The notes under the pieces were generated by a model. It ran no database searches. It was not told the DNA's origin and saw only the letters and a program-made list of their open reading frames with translations. Shown one piece after another: positions 40,001 to 51,117 of a stretch of 64,000 bases of DNA. Each line of letters opens with the position of its first letter. The stretch's first letter is position 1. A program made the translations under genes and the position numbers. The DNA comes from Desmodesmus armatus (lineage: Eukaryota; Chlorophyta; Chlorophyceae; Sphaeropleales; Scenedesmaceae). The DNA is taken from the NCBI GenBank assembly GCA_007449985.2, contig VIIQ02000632.1:62001-126000 (forward strand), given 5' to 3'.

Positions 40001-40059
40001 GCAGCACACTGACAGACTGCCTGTCACTGTCTCACTGCAGCAGTGTCAACGGAGCTTAG
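35278..40059 (+). CDS. Unknown four-exon protein (602 aa model)
   Basis: Exons: 35278-36627 (450 codons, starts MCSIPRDTVPC), 37879-37915, 38835-38965 and 39769-40059. All borders are GT-AG and every phase closes, which supports joining them. The first exon has a structured N-terminus (FFLGDLKDLLLADFGPSLA, then PFEYLARRGGG and LIVDQPIPVSALLPHIDFML), a Gln/Ala-rich linker at about residues 130-215, and a helical half with MVWARLVYGEAG and MLYHWRSLLRLLRLCL. Later exons add VRAFILPNSLRPPEEALVAI and SPTLDDQLRLLQQTTAINAG. No catalytic motif and no family was recognised. The large first exon is secure; the small second exon is the weakest link. Confidence 0.55.
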
Positions 40060-40569
40060 GGTTGGCAGCTTTCAGTGCAGTAAGGCCCAGGGTGGCAGCA
40101 GCTGCGCAGCTGGGTGGGGCTAGGAGTGCTACACAGGTTCAGGGGAGCCTCTCCTAAAGGTCTGAAGGTCACCAGAAAACGTTTCAAGATCATGCAGCTT
40201 CTGATACCAGGGCCAAGCCAGATCACTGGAGATCACTGCTGTCAAGTCAACAACACATGAAGGATAGGCTACTCTGAAAAATACGTCTGTGCTGTTGAAA
40301 CAGCGGTGTGCAGCAGGCATTTAACCAGCTTTGAACGCAGCAGAATCTGCAAGAAGGCACAAAGTCAAAGCGATGTTTTTGAACGCACTCAAACGAAACA
40401 TGTAATCAAAGCACTTCAGCAGGCGCAGCACTGTATGCCGGATATGAAGCTTCTGGAAAACCAGTCATTAGCAACGCTTGTCAGGCCGATGGCTACCAGC
40501 CTGTCGTGCACCAGCAACACCATCAGCACACCAGCTGTCAGGCCTGAAGCTTGATCCCATCAGCATCAG
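40060..40569. other. 3' flank of unknown gene and 5' flank of CTF18
   Basis: A short ATG frame at about 40441-40554 ends just before the CTF18 start and could act as an upstream ORF; this is a guess. Confidence 0.35.
40401..40405 (+). promoter_or_regulatory. Candidate TGTAA poly(A) signal of unknown gene
   Basis: TGTAA about 340 nt after the stop at 40059 and 165 nt before the CTF18 start codon. Confidence 0.4.
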
Positions 40570-43500
40570 ATGGCTGACTTTGCTGACAGTCAGTTAGAAG
40601 GTATCACGCAGGATGGCACACCAGCAGCCTCGCAGAGTGCAGCAGACCCCGCCATCAGCATCAGGACCTCTCAGCTGATGCTGCAGGCCCAACTGCCTTC
40701 CGGCTTGATCCCCGAAACAGAGCCAGAGTTCTTCAGCCAGGATTTCACTGCCTCTGTCAGTGTCGGACAGCCCCAGTACGTGTCCTCTGCAGCAGAAGCT
40801 GGCGACAGTGTGGCCCCTGCGTCCATCACAGTAGGCACAGAGTTCAGCCAACACCAGCAGCCACAGCAGCACAGGCAGCAACCTGAGGAGCAGTACGAGC
40901 AGCAGCAGCGTACTGCAGCTTCAGGGCGTGCTGCTACCTCTGTCGCATCTGCTGGGGGCGGAGGTGGGGCGGGGTGGTCTGCTCATGCTGACTTTGATGA
41001 CGACATAGATGACCTCATCACAGAACACACAGAGCAGCAGCAGCAGCAGCATCATAGGCAACATCAGCAGCAGCAGCACAGGCCTGCGCAGCAGCAGCAG
41101 CGGCAGCCCCAACAGCAGCAGCGTGCGGGTCCTGCAGCAGCTGCATGGGACGATGATGAGTTTGATGACCTCCTGCAGGAGCAGCACGAGATGCAGCGCC
41201 AGCAGCAGCAGCAGCGCCAAGCCAGCAGGCAGCAGCAGCAAGCATGGGACTACCCATTGGATGACCCATTTGATGACCCAGACCTCATGTCTGACGTGGC
41301 ACCACCACCACAGCACCAGCAGCAGCAGCACAAACAGCAGCAAGACGGCAGGGGCGGCCTCGGCGATCAACCCCACATGCCAGCCGGCCGGGGAGGTGCT
41401 GCTGCTGCTGCTGATCTTGACGCCGAGTTGGATGACTTGCTGGCTGAAACAGCAGCAGCGCAACAGCCTGGAAGGGCGGCAGCAGCAGCAGCTGGTGGTG
41501 GTGCAGAGCTGGATTTTGATGACGAGCTTGATGCAATGTTTGGTGCGCCAGGTAGGTTCGTGGGAGAGGGGTGGGCGGGTGCGTAGTTGGCAGGGTGGGT
41601 GCGTGGGTGTGTTGACACATGAGTTGCAACCAGTCCCATCCAACTCAGCAGGACAGTCAGGATGTAGCGTAAGAGTGCAGGACGGCAGTCACCTCAAGGG
41701 GAGGCTCCTGGGCGGGGGGCGGGTGGGTGCGTGGTTGGCAGGCTGCGTGCGTGCGTAAGTGGGCGTGTTGAAACATGAGTTGCAAGGTTCCGAACGCAGC
41801 AGGAGAGTAAGGTGATCGTCAAAGCGCAGGATTACACATGCGTCGATGCAGATGGCCCCTGTGTGGGCAGGTAGGGGGGGGGTGTATGAATGGAGCCCCT
41901 GCCCCTGCCTTGGCGAGTTGTGTGCGCTGCATGCACAGGCTATCTGCACCAAGTTCGGGTTGGCACGCAAGTGCATGGAGGCATATTCTGCTGGCCACCT
42001 TGACCCGCTGTAGTATGGGGTCAAGCATACAAGCTGTAGGGCTGTGTAGCTGGCACACAGCAGACATGAGCACACCTAAGCAACCTGCCTCACCAGCCAA
42101 CTGCAGCTTCAGCCATGTAGCCGACCACTGCATGACAGTACCACTGTGCTACTGGTCTCCCACACACATAGAGCTGCTTGCATGTGAATGATATGTTGCC
42201 TACATGCTAGCTACACTTGTATCTTCTCTATCTCTCATAGCAGTGGCAGCTGACATCCACCCGCCTGGCCTCCCTCATGCCCCTCCACCCCACTAACTGC
42301 TGATGTCACTGTCACTGCTACTCTTACTGATTCAAACCATCAACAGGTGCTGCAGATGGCGACTCAGGCCCTCAGACCGCCAGCCAAGCCATGCCCCCAC
42401 CACCCCCCAAGCCGATCGCGATCGCCTCGCTGGGTGTGGGTGGAGCCGCAGCAGCCAGCCGCAAGGCCGCAGCAGCATCAGCACTAGCAGCACTACAGGC
42501 AGCAGCCCTACCCCCTAAGCAGCTCGTGTCTGAAGTGACCGGCCCCAGAGTTACAGTCACAGGCAGCACAGGGGCACGGGTGTACTGCCAGCTGGCAGCA
42601 GCACCAGCAGCAGCAGCAGCGGCGACGATGGCGGCTGGCAGCAGCAGGGGTCTGTTAGGCAGCAGCAGTAGGAGCGGCCTGCTGCAGCAGCCCATTGGTG
42701 ACCTGTTGGACATGCTGGCAGAGCGCAGGAGGCAGGTGAGGTGGATGGACCCAGCACGGGGGAGGGGGGGGGGGAGGTGGTTGGGCACAGCACCCCCCGG
42801 GGGGGGGGGGGGGGGCTGCCTAACCCTCACACTCAAACCCTAGCTGCAGGCGGCAGGTGAGGTGGTTGGGCCCAGCACGGGGGGTGGGGGTGGGGGACCC
42901 TACCTAACCGTTCTCCCCAAACCCTGGGTGCAGGCGGCAGGTGAGGTATGTGGGCCCAGCACTGGGGGCGGGGACCTACCTGAACCAACCCCATATGCTA
43001 GATGCAGGAGGCAGGTGAGGTGGATGGGCCCAGCACCAGGGGGGGGGGGGGAGGGGAAAGGGGAGCTGACCTACCCCTAACCCCCAAACCCTAGATGCAG
43101 GCGGCAGGCGAGGTGCATGGGCCCAGCACGAGGGGGAAACCTATGCAACCCTAAACCCTAGATGCAAGCGGCAGGCGAGGTGAATGGGCCAGCACGGGGG
43201 GGGGGGGGGGGACCCTAAACCCCAATTGCCAGATGTAGAAGGCAGGTGAGGTGGAAGGGCCAGCACACACTGCTTTTGTTTGCAGGTTGGTTTGTGCTCG
43301 CCTCGGGGAAGCACTGCTTCCCAACAGTAAGCAGCGCGGTGAGCAGCGGGTGGAACCAGCAGATTGCAAACACTTCTTGGAGCCTGGGGAGGTCTCACAT
43401 CTGCCTGCTGATGTCACACACCTGGTTGGCCGCTGCTGCTGTCATGTCACCGCGCAGGAGGTGTTGAACATGACACTGCTGCTGGGTTGGCTGCTGCTGT

Positions 43501-45576
43501 TACTATGTCACTTTACGACGAAATTACTGCTGCTGACTTGCTGCTGCTGCTGCTGCTGCTGTGATGTCATTGCGCAGGAGGTGATGGCAGAGGTTGAGGC
43601 AGCACAGGCAGCAGCTGACAGAGTGGAAGCTGCAGCAAGGGGTGAACCAGACGGCTCAGCAGACGACGACGGGACACAGGAGCAGCAGCAGCAGCAGCAG
43701 GTGCCACAGGCCCAAGAGGCAGCCGCTGCTGCTGCTGCCTCTGCTGCTGCTGTCCCGCGGCAGCTGTGGGTGGACAAGTATGCGCCCAAGTCCTTCCTGG
43801 CGCTGCTGTCAGAGCCTCGAATCAACAGAGAGATTGCAGCCTGGATGGCGCGCTGGCACAAACCCCACCAGGCACACACCGCCCACCAGCACCACCAACA
43901 CCAGCAGCAGCAGCAGCAGCCGCCCCAGCAGCAAGGCGGCCGCGGCGGGGCAGGCAGGGGCAGGGGCGCAGGGCGCCAGGCTGGCGCAGCAGCAGCGGCG
44001 GGAGGCAGGGGCGCAGGACGCAGCGGCGGCGGCCGCGGCGGCGGCAATGGCGCTGGGGAGGGTGGCCGTCAGGGTGGCATCTCCCGTGGGTTTGATGCTG
44101 CCCGCTACAAAGCCCTGCAGGAGGCTCGTGCAGCTGCCAGGGTGCTGCTGGTGGTGGGACCCCCAGGTGGGTGCTGCAAGACCAGCCTGGCCCAATTTTT
44201 TTGCAGCTTGTACCATAATATATTTCTACATGTAAAATACTTACTCATACTTATATAATTCAGAGGGGCTGGATTGTAACCAGTGAGCTTTGACTCCCTA
44301 TGCCAACACACAGGACCAGGCTGGCCTGGCCTGCCACATGGCCTGTTACGTCCTGCCTGTCTGCCTGTGCTGCTTGTCTGTCCATGCCTTCAGCTGTTTG
44401 ACGCTAGTGGCCTGTTGACCGGGGTGTCAGCACTGCACATACTGTTGCTTGAGCGCCTGACTAAGCTGTGCACAACCTCTCCTTATGTAATGACGATATC
44501 AGCACACCAGAAAAACCAGCACACCACAGCACAGGGGATCATGCACGCGCAACATATGCAACGGGGTTAGCTGCTCGGATAGAGACCCCTAGCACCCAAC
44601 GTCGCTCCGCAGAGTGAAAAACACAGGCATCACGGCAGATGCATGATGGCCAGCACAAGCCGGTTGCGCACCGACAGCCAGCAGCTGCACGTGTTTTTGT
44701 AAGGCCAGCACTGGTCAATCAGCTGCCCACCAATCTATCAGAGTGGCGTTGCGGCCTCTCCTGCCAACTGCCATTCTGTTGATGCGGCACTACAGTACAG
44801 GTGTATACTTGCCTGTTACTTTGCCCACCCTTGCCCCCCCCCTCCCGTGCAGGTACTGGCAAGACCACGTTGGCGCACGTGATTGCGCGGCACTGCGGCT
44901 TCAGGGTGGTGGAGGTGAATGCCAGCGACGCACGCACTGCCAGCAGCCTGACACGCGCAGTCACCGATGCGGCTGAGATGGCTCCAGTGCTGGACAGTGA
45001 GTGCAGTCAGGAGTGGGGCTGGGGGTTTGCGCTGTGTGTGTCTGTGTGTTGCACACATGTGTTTTGTGGCGGAGGTCCATGATCAAAGCACAGTGTCCTA
45101 GTAGAGCAGAAGCACTCATGACGGGGTGTGGGCAACCCGTGCCCATTACTCAGGACTGGGGCCTCTCAGGTTGCAGTTAGGAAGCTGCCTAGAGGCAGCA
45201 GCACATTCTGCACTTAAGAGCCACCATGTCCGCTGCCGCTGGGTCAGGCCCAAGCCTTATGGCCCCTTTCAGCAGCGAAAGATCCAAGCTCACAGGGCAA
45301 CAAAGCACAGATGCTGGGGACGTAGCGTCAGCAGCAACTGTGAATGACACATACCTGTGTGCTGCGCTGTGCTGTGCTGCAGGCTCCCGACGGCGGCCAT
45401 GCATTGTGCTTGATGAGCTGGATGGTGCTGCGGGAGGGAATGAGGCACACAGCGCAGTGGCAGCACTGGTCAAGCTGCTCACCGGTGAGGCAGGCGCTGT
45501 CGGGGGCTACAGGGGGCTGCTGCTCGCTGGTCATTCAGCGCATTTGTGTGCGAGTCGTGGTGCAGACTTAATCCAC

Positions 45577-45643
<67 letters not shown>

Positions 45644-48600
45644 TATCCTTGTTAGAGCTCAACAAAAGATATGTACGGCATGCCTGCATACGCCTTGCTG
45701 CATCTTCCCCAGCTGACGATGCACCTGATGCACATCCCAGGGCTGTATGTGTGTGAGAAGGGCTGCAGGGCGCACCTCCTCAAGGCACAGGCAGCGTGCT
45801 GACGCGGCTGCGGCTTGTACCTACTGCTGCTGGCCGCTGCTGCTGGTGGTAGCTCCATAGCCCGATGGGTGAGGAGCGGCCTGTAGGCCACACTCACTCA
45901 AGACACAGAAAATATGCTGACTTGTTGTTGACCTGACTGCTGTTAACCTGACCGCACAGGTGAGGGCCGCTCCAAGAAGCGCAAGCGAGGGGCCAAGGGC
46001 GCAGCAGGCGGCGCCTCCGGCGGGCTGTCAGTGCCGGTCATCTGCACAGCCAATGACGCCTACGCGCCCTGCCTGAGACCCCTGAAGGACATAGCAGCAG
46101 TGTACCACTTCAAGCCGCCTGCTGGCGACAAGCTGTCCGCTCGGCTGGCGGCCATTGCTGCTGCAGAGGGGCTCAGCTTGGACAAGCAGGTGTGTTTGTG
46201 CACGGGGAGGGGGCGGGGAGGTTGTTGTAACAAGTGGATGCTTTCACCCTGAGCAGTACCCTCCACAAGTATCGTACCGTGGCCTGGGCATTTGGGATGT
46301 GGGGGTTTTGCTTGTGGGTGTGTGCTGGCAAGGAGGTGTTGCTCAAGGGGCGTGCTATGGGGCGCTGACACCTATGAACTGAACACACCGGCCAGGCATA
46401 TAGGAGAACTGTTGCAGCTGAGCGGGGGCCATGTCCGGCCACATGACAGCCTGCTTGAGAACCATGTTGTTGGCCTGTCCCCTGTCCAACAACCTGCATG
46501 TGTGCAGCCCTGTATGGGGGTTGTCTGACGATTTGTTGAATCACTGCTGCTGGCGTGTTTTTGCCTTTTGAAACTTTGCATGTGTGCAGGCCCTGTCTAC
46601 GCTTGTGGAGCACAGCGGTGCTGACGTGCGCACAGCCATCAACACACTGCAGCTGCTGGCTCGCCAGCACGCCCCAGCACACAGCATCAGCACACAGGCA
46701 CCAGGCAGCAGCAGCAGCCAGTCAGGCAGCAGCCAGCGGCGAGTGCAGCGTGTTCGCATAACGGCATCCGACATCGCAGCCAGCGGGGCGTTTGGTGTCA
46801 AGGACGTGTCTCACACTCCCCTGGGAGTGGTGCAGGACTTGCTGGCCAGCGACAGCAGCAGGGCCATGGCGGCTCGACTGCAGCAGCTGGCAGCAGCGAT
46901 GAAGGCAGAGCAGCGCGGGGTGTCAGGGTCAGGAAGGAACAGCAGGAGGGCCAGCAGAGGGGCGGTGCCGCCTGCAAGCCTGAGTGCATCAGCTGCTGCG
47001 AGGCTTGTACTGCAGGAGCACTATAACACCCTACTGGACCTGGGAGAGCATGAGCAGGTGAGCTGATCTGACCATGTGTTGTCTACAGTAGGTTTGCGGA
47101 TGTGGCATGAGGCAATGATCCCCCCTAGGGGAGAGCCACTCGAGGTTTAGTGAAGTTAGCAGCTTTAGTCGTTGTATCTGCATCCGCACGCCTTTGCCTA
47201 TGCATCTGGACAAGGGGCAAGGGTCCACATTACGGGAAACGCCACCATCTCTTCCACCTACATACTCACACTGTGGGCCCAGTAGTATCAGCAACCCATT
47301 TGAACTCTGCTGACTGACTAGGATGCCTCTCTGCTGCCCTGCAGGTCCTGTGTGTGCTGCATGAGTCCCTGCCAGACCTTGTAGGCCTGGACGTGGACCT
47401 GGCCTGCACCACAGCAGCAGCAGACGCCCTGGCAGATGCAGACATACTCATGGCCTCAAGTAGGGGTGGTGCAGGAGGCGGCAGCAGCTCGTGGCAGTAC
47501 GTGCCGGCCCCCATACTGACAGTGGTGGGGCTGGTGCGGCGAGATGCTGCTGGGATTGGGTTGGGAAGTGCTGCGGTGAACCTGGCGTGGCCACGTGCGC
47601 AGGTGAGCAGCGGAATGAGAAGGGGGAAGTGGAGGCGGGGCTTGCTGCAGCTCACATAAGGGCTGGTTTGTGTGTGGATGAGGACAGCAGCAGCGTGCTG
47701 GCTGATAGATGCCTTGGGCTGACACATGCTGCAGCACTGTTGGTAAAGAAGACGGCAAAGAAAGCAAGGGCACATGCTGCCTGTCAGTGTGGATAGCAGT
47801 GTGCACCTGGGTTGTTCCACGCTGTAAAGCGCGCCTGGAAGCACTGACGGCCGTCTTGCTTCTGCTGTCCTCCCTGCAGGCGGAGTGCTCCCGCAGCAGC
47901 ACTGCGGTGCGGGCGCTGCTGCGCTCCTGGCGAGCGGGATCGCCTGCGCATGCTGCGCGTGCGCTGGGCAGCTCAGCAGATGGGCTGCTGGACCTTGCGC
48001 CCGCCCTGCGGGACCTCAGCAGGCCCGCTGCTGTGCGCGCAGTGGCCTCACAGCTGCTGAGTCGGGATGAGGACCGGGTGCTGACACACGTGGTGAGCAG
48101 CAGCAGCAGCAGCTCCAGTGGCGGATGCCACAACCAACATGCCGATCTGGCCTGCCGCCTGTTGATGTTCTCAGCGAAAGTAGCTGTTGTTTCTACTTGG
48201 CATTGTCTGGTGTTTCACCTCACTCCTCTGTAGGCATTGTCTGGTGTTTCACCTCACTACCCTGAGACAAGGCAAGCTCGTGTTGTCTAGTGGGTTGGGG
48301 CTCTGTGGTGCATGTGCCTGAACACACCTGAGCAGGAAACCCTGCCTGCGGTTTGAGAGGGAGCAACTCAGTCCCACCATGTCCAACTGTGCTGATGTGT
48401 CAAAGACTGCGGCTCTCTACTGCTGGCCGTAGAGAACACTGCTCAGCAGTGAAAGTGTCATTTTTTTGTCTTTTTTTGTGCAGGTTGATGCGTTGGTGGC
48501 CTATGGCCTCACCTATGGCCTCACCTACTCCTCCCTGTAAAGGATGAGTCGTGACAGCCCATAACTGGTCTAAATCCATGAGTCACACCCACCCACACCC

Positions 48601-50004
48601 AAATGCCCTCCCTGCTGCTCGCCGTACCTGCAGGTTGATGCGCTGGTGGCCTACGGCCTCACCTACTCCTTCCCAGTGGAGGATGATGATGAGGAAGGCA
48701 GGGCCCCCAGGGCTGCCCCACTGGCCCCTGCAGTGGACACCCTACACACCTACAGCGCCCTGTCACAGCCTGTGGCTCGATTCCTGGGGGACAGGCGGGC
48801 CCTCAAGCCTGGCTGGGCCAAGGCCATGCCCCTGATGATGCGTCAGATGCTGGCTCAGCGCATCAGCACAGCTGTCATCACACGCCTGGAGCAGGTGGGG
48901 GGGGGGGGTGGCCTTCCGGCGCTAGCTTGGAAAGGGCTGACGAATCTACTCTACTTGGCTAGATTGAAAAAGGGCTCACGGTACTATTGATCCAAGCCCA
49001 CAAAGCCTGTCTCTACTCTCACGAATCGATTTCGTGCGGGCGGTGTTCGCAGCACACGTAGGCGGGCTGCATAGTGTTGGGCTGGTGCTGTGTGGTGTGA
49101 GGACGTGTGCAATCCTCAGTGACAGAATGTGCGCATCAGCACAGCAGTCATCACACGACTGGAGCAGGAGGGTAGGGGGCCCCACTGAGTAATAGTACTT
49201 GCGCCAGCCTGTCCAGGGCTTGATGGTGTCGATATGTGCAGTGCATGCCGTCGGGCTGGTGCCTTGTTGGGCTGCAGTGTAAACTGTTGGACTGGTGCCT
49301 TGTGTTGCAAGGGGTAGGCGGTGGGTGGTGGCGGACAAGAACATCGTTTGCCTTTGTATGCGCTCCTGCCGGCATCCAGGCGCTTTGCTAGCATGGCTCG
49401 CCACACGAGTTGATATCAGCACCGTCTTTTGATGGTCCCTCTGCTCACAGTACCGTGAGTGGCGGCAATGCTGTCCCTGTTACACACTGTCTCCACTGGC
49501 TGTGTTGCAGGCCGACACGGTGGTGGTGGGGACCAGGCTGCCGGCCAAACACCCGGCAAAGCAGCAGCAGCAGGAGGATTGCGCATGCCCCTAGCACCTG
49601 CAGGGCAGAAGCAGCAGATGCCGGCAGCTGACAGCAAGGGCCGCAGCACAGGTGGTCCCAGCAAGAAGCCGCCCCCACTGCCCAAGGCCTCTAAAGGCTG
49701 CTGGCTAGACACACTGAAGGTGCAGGCACACGCGAAGCGGCGGGCTGCCATACTGGCAGTTGGTGCAAGCAAACGTGCAGCAATGGGCCAGGGGCCCAGG
49801 CCAACAGCAGCAGCAGCGGCGGGAGAGGAGGGTGAGGGTGAGCCCTTGTGCACCCCTCCTGAGGCTGGTGGGGGTGGTGCTGCTGCTGAGGGGGGTCACA
49901 ATGGCTATACCGTGCTGTACAAGTTCAATGAGGGGTACACCAATGCTGTCAAGCGGCCTATCAAGATGGCGGAGCTGCTGGGGCTGCAACACGCTGCACA
50001 GTAG
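40570..50004 (+). CDS. CTF18: CTF18, large subunit of alternative clamp loader
   Basis: AAA+ ATPase of the CTF18-RFC complex, which loads PCNA and supports sister-chromatid cohesion in the nucleus. Exons: 40570-41551, 42347-42735, 43578-44166, 44853-44996, 45383-45484, 45960-46189, 46590-47057, 47345-47602, 47880-48092, 48634-48894, 49126-49171 and 49511-50004; all phases close, about 1391 residues. Domains: acidic, poly-Gln N-terminus (residues 1-330); family motif LWVDKYAPKSFLALLS; Walker A GPPGTGKTTLAHVIARH, split by intron 3; Walker B CIVLDELDG; sensor-1 VICTANDAYAPCLRPL; GADVRTAINTLQ; GAFGVKDVS; C-terminal YKFNEGYTNAVKRP, the CTF18 tail that contacts CTF8/DCC1. RFC1 is excluded because its BRCT domain is absent. 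The 46-nt exon at 49126 is a duplicate of exon 10's end and is needed to keep frame. Introns carry many exon-edge copies. Confidence 0.9.
41570..41790. repeat. Direct duplication in CTF18 intron 1
   Basis: A segment with GTTGGCAGG and CATGAGTTGCAA at about 41572-41628 recurs at about 41719-41786, an offset of roughly 150 bp, with several changes. Confidence 0.65.
42724..43250. repeat. Donor-bearing minisatellite in CTF18 intron 2
   Basis: The end of exon 2 with its donor (GGCAG/GTGAGGTGG) is followed by six more copies, with boundaries at 42856, 42940, 43014, 43107, 43174 and 43245. Units are about 66-120 bp, carry GGGCCCAGCAC and poly-G runs, and include CCCTAAACCCTA-type spacers. Two copies have GC instead of GT. 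Confidence 0.9.
45577..45643. repeat. CCAG microsatellite in CTF18 intron 5
   Basis: About 16 uninterrupted CCAG units. Confidence 0.95.
48484..48540 (+). pseudogene. Ghost copy of CTF18 exon 10 start
   Basis: After a good acceptor (TTTTTTTGTGCAG) the sequence reads VDALVAYGLTYGLTYSSL and then TAA. The true exon 10, 150 nt downstream, reads VDALVAYGLTYSFPVE. The copy has an extra internal TATGGCCTCACC unit and a stop codon, so its inclusion would truncate CTF18. Confidence 0.85.
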
Positions 50005-51117
50005 TAGTAGTGTTGGGCAGGAGGACCGTGGCGCTTGGGTGTTGGGACTTCATCGGATGGATTGTATGTGTGGGATTGTGGCTGACAGCTTATGAGGCAG
50101 GCAGGTGTGCTTGCAGGTGCTTGTGCTGGCTCAATGGTTGTAGGCACACCTCAGTGTAGGCACACCTGAGTGCATGTGGATCCCCCAGGGGTTTTGGATC
50201 TGGCAGTATGCTGTGAGTGATCACTGCAGTCCTGGTGTAGCTGTATGATGTGGTCTCCTTGTGCCACCTGTCATGGTTTGCTTTGCCACAGTGAGAACTG
50301 TTCACTGCCATGCTGTGGCATGTGCTGGTTGTGCATGGTTACTGTGACACATGCTGTACCTGCGGCTGCGAACTTCAACCAAACACAATCCAGTGGACAT
50401 GACTTGACTGGCTGATCAGCCCAGCTCAGTCTTTAACCTCACTCCGGGTGCTTAAATGTTCACACAGCACCAGCAATTCACACAACACCCAACTACAAAA
50501 CACCAGCTGTACAACAATGGGCTCCAGCGGCCAACAGCATTGCAACCAGCCACAACAGCCATGCCATGAGTCTGCCACGTGACTGCCGCATGCTTCTCAG
50601 GAGCACATAAGAGCCCAGGAATCAGCACCACTGCTCCAGCCCATGCACAGGCCACAGCTATATACGGGTCATATGCCATAGCTATGCACGGCCATATTGA
50701 TAGAGTCATCACAAATGCCCTTGGGAAATCCACCCCTTGAGGACGCAGTGCATACACGCGACTGACAAAACAAGTCAAGCAGCAACTTTGGGAATGAAGG
50801 GTACCGTAGGCAATAAAGCCTGACAGGACTTTGTAGGTCAACTGGCCACCAGCCACGCACCCAGCCTACACACAAGCTGCCACTGGCAAATGGTTGCCAG
50901 CAGCTCAAATTTGCTGCTGCTTGTTGCCAGGCCATGTGCACATCAATACTGTACTTGTTGCCAGGCCATGTGCACATCAATACTGTACTTACAGAAAACT
51001 GCAACTTCGAACCCCAACCCTCCTCAACACCCTAATGCTGGCCCTGCAGCTTGTGCCAGCTGCTGCCCCGGGTGTGCATTGTGCTGTCGCTGCGCCGCCA
51101 CTTCGGCCTGCAGCTCC
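50005..51117. other. Convergent 3' flanks of CTF18 and LRR gene D
   Basis: No gene was found. A repeated phrase (GCCAGGCCATGTGCACATCAA) occurs twice near 50928-50980. No clear TGTAA was seen for CTF18. Confidence 0.4.
50989..50993 (-). promoter_or_regulatory. Candidate TGTAA poly(A) signal of LRR-D
   Basis: TGTAA in the sense of LRR-D, about 125 nt past its present stop codon. Confidence 0.4.

Noticed and set aside
43251..43577. Coding exon between CTF18 exons 2 and 3
   Set aside because: An open frame exists, but it does not match the phase of exon 2, has no CTF18-like residues, and exon 2 joins exon 3 directly as one continuous helix.
40570..50004. Replication factor C subunit 1 (RFC1)
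   Set aside because: The AAA+ core suits both, but no BRCT domain is found, and LWVDKYAPKSFLALLS plus the YKFNEGYTNAVKRP tail are CTF18 features.
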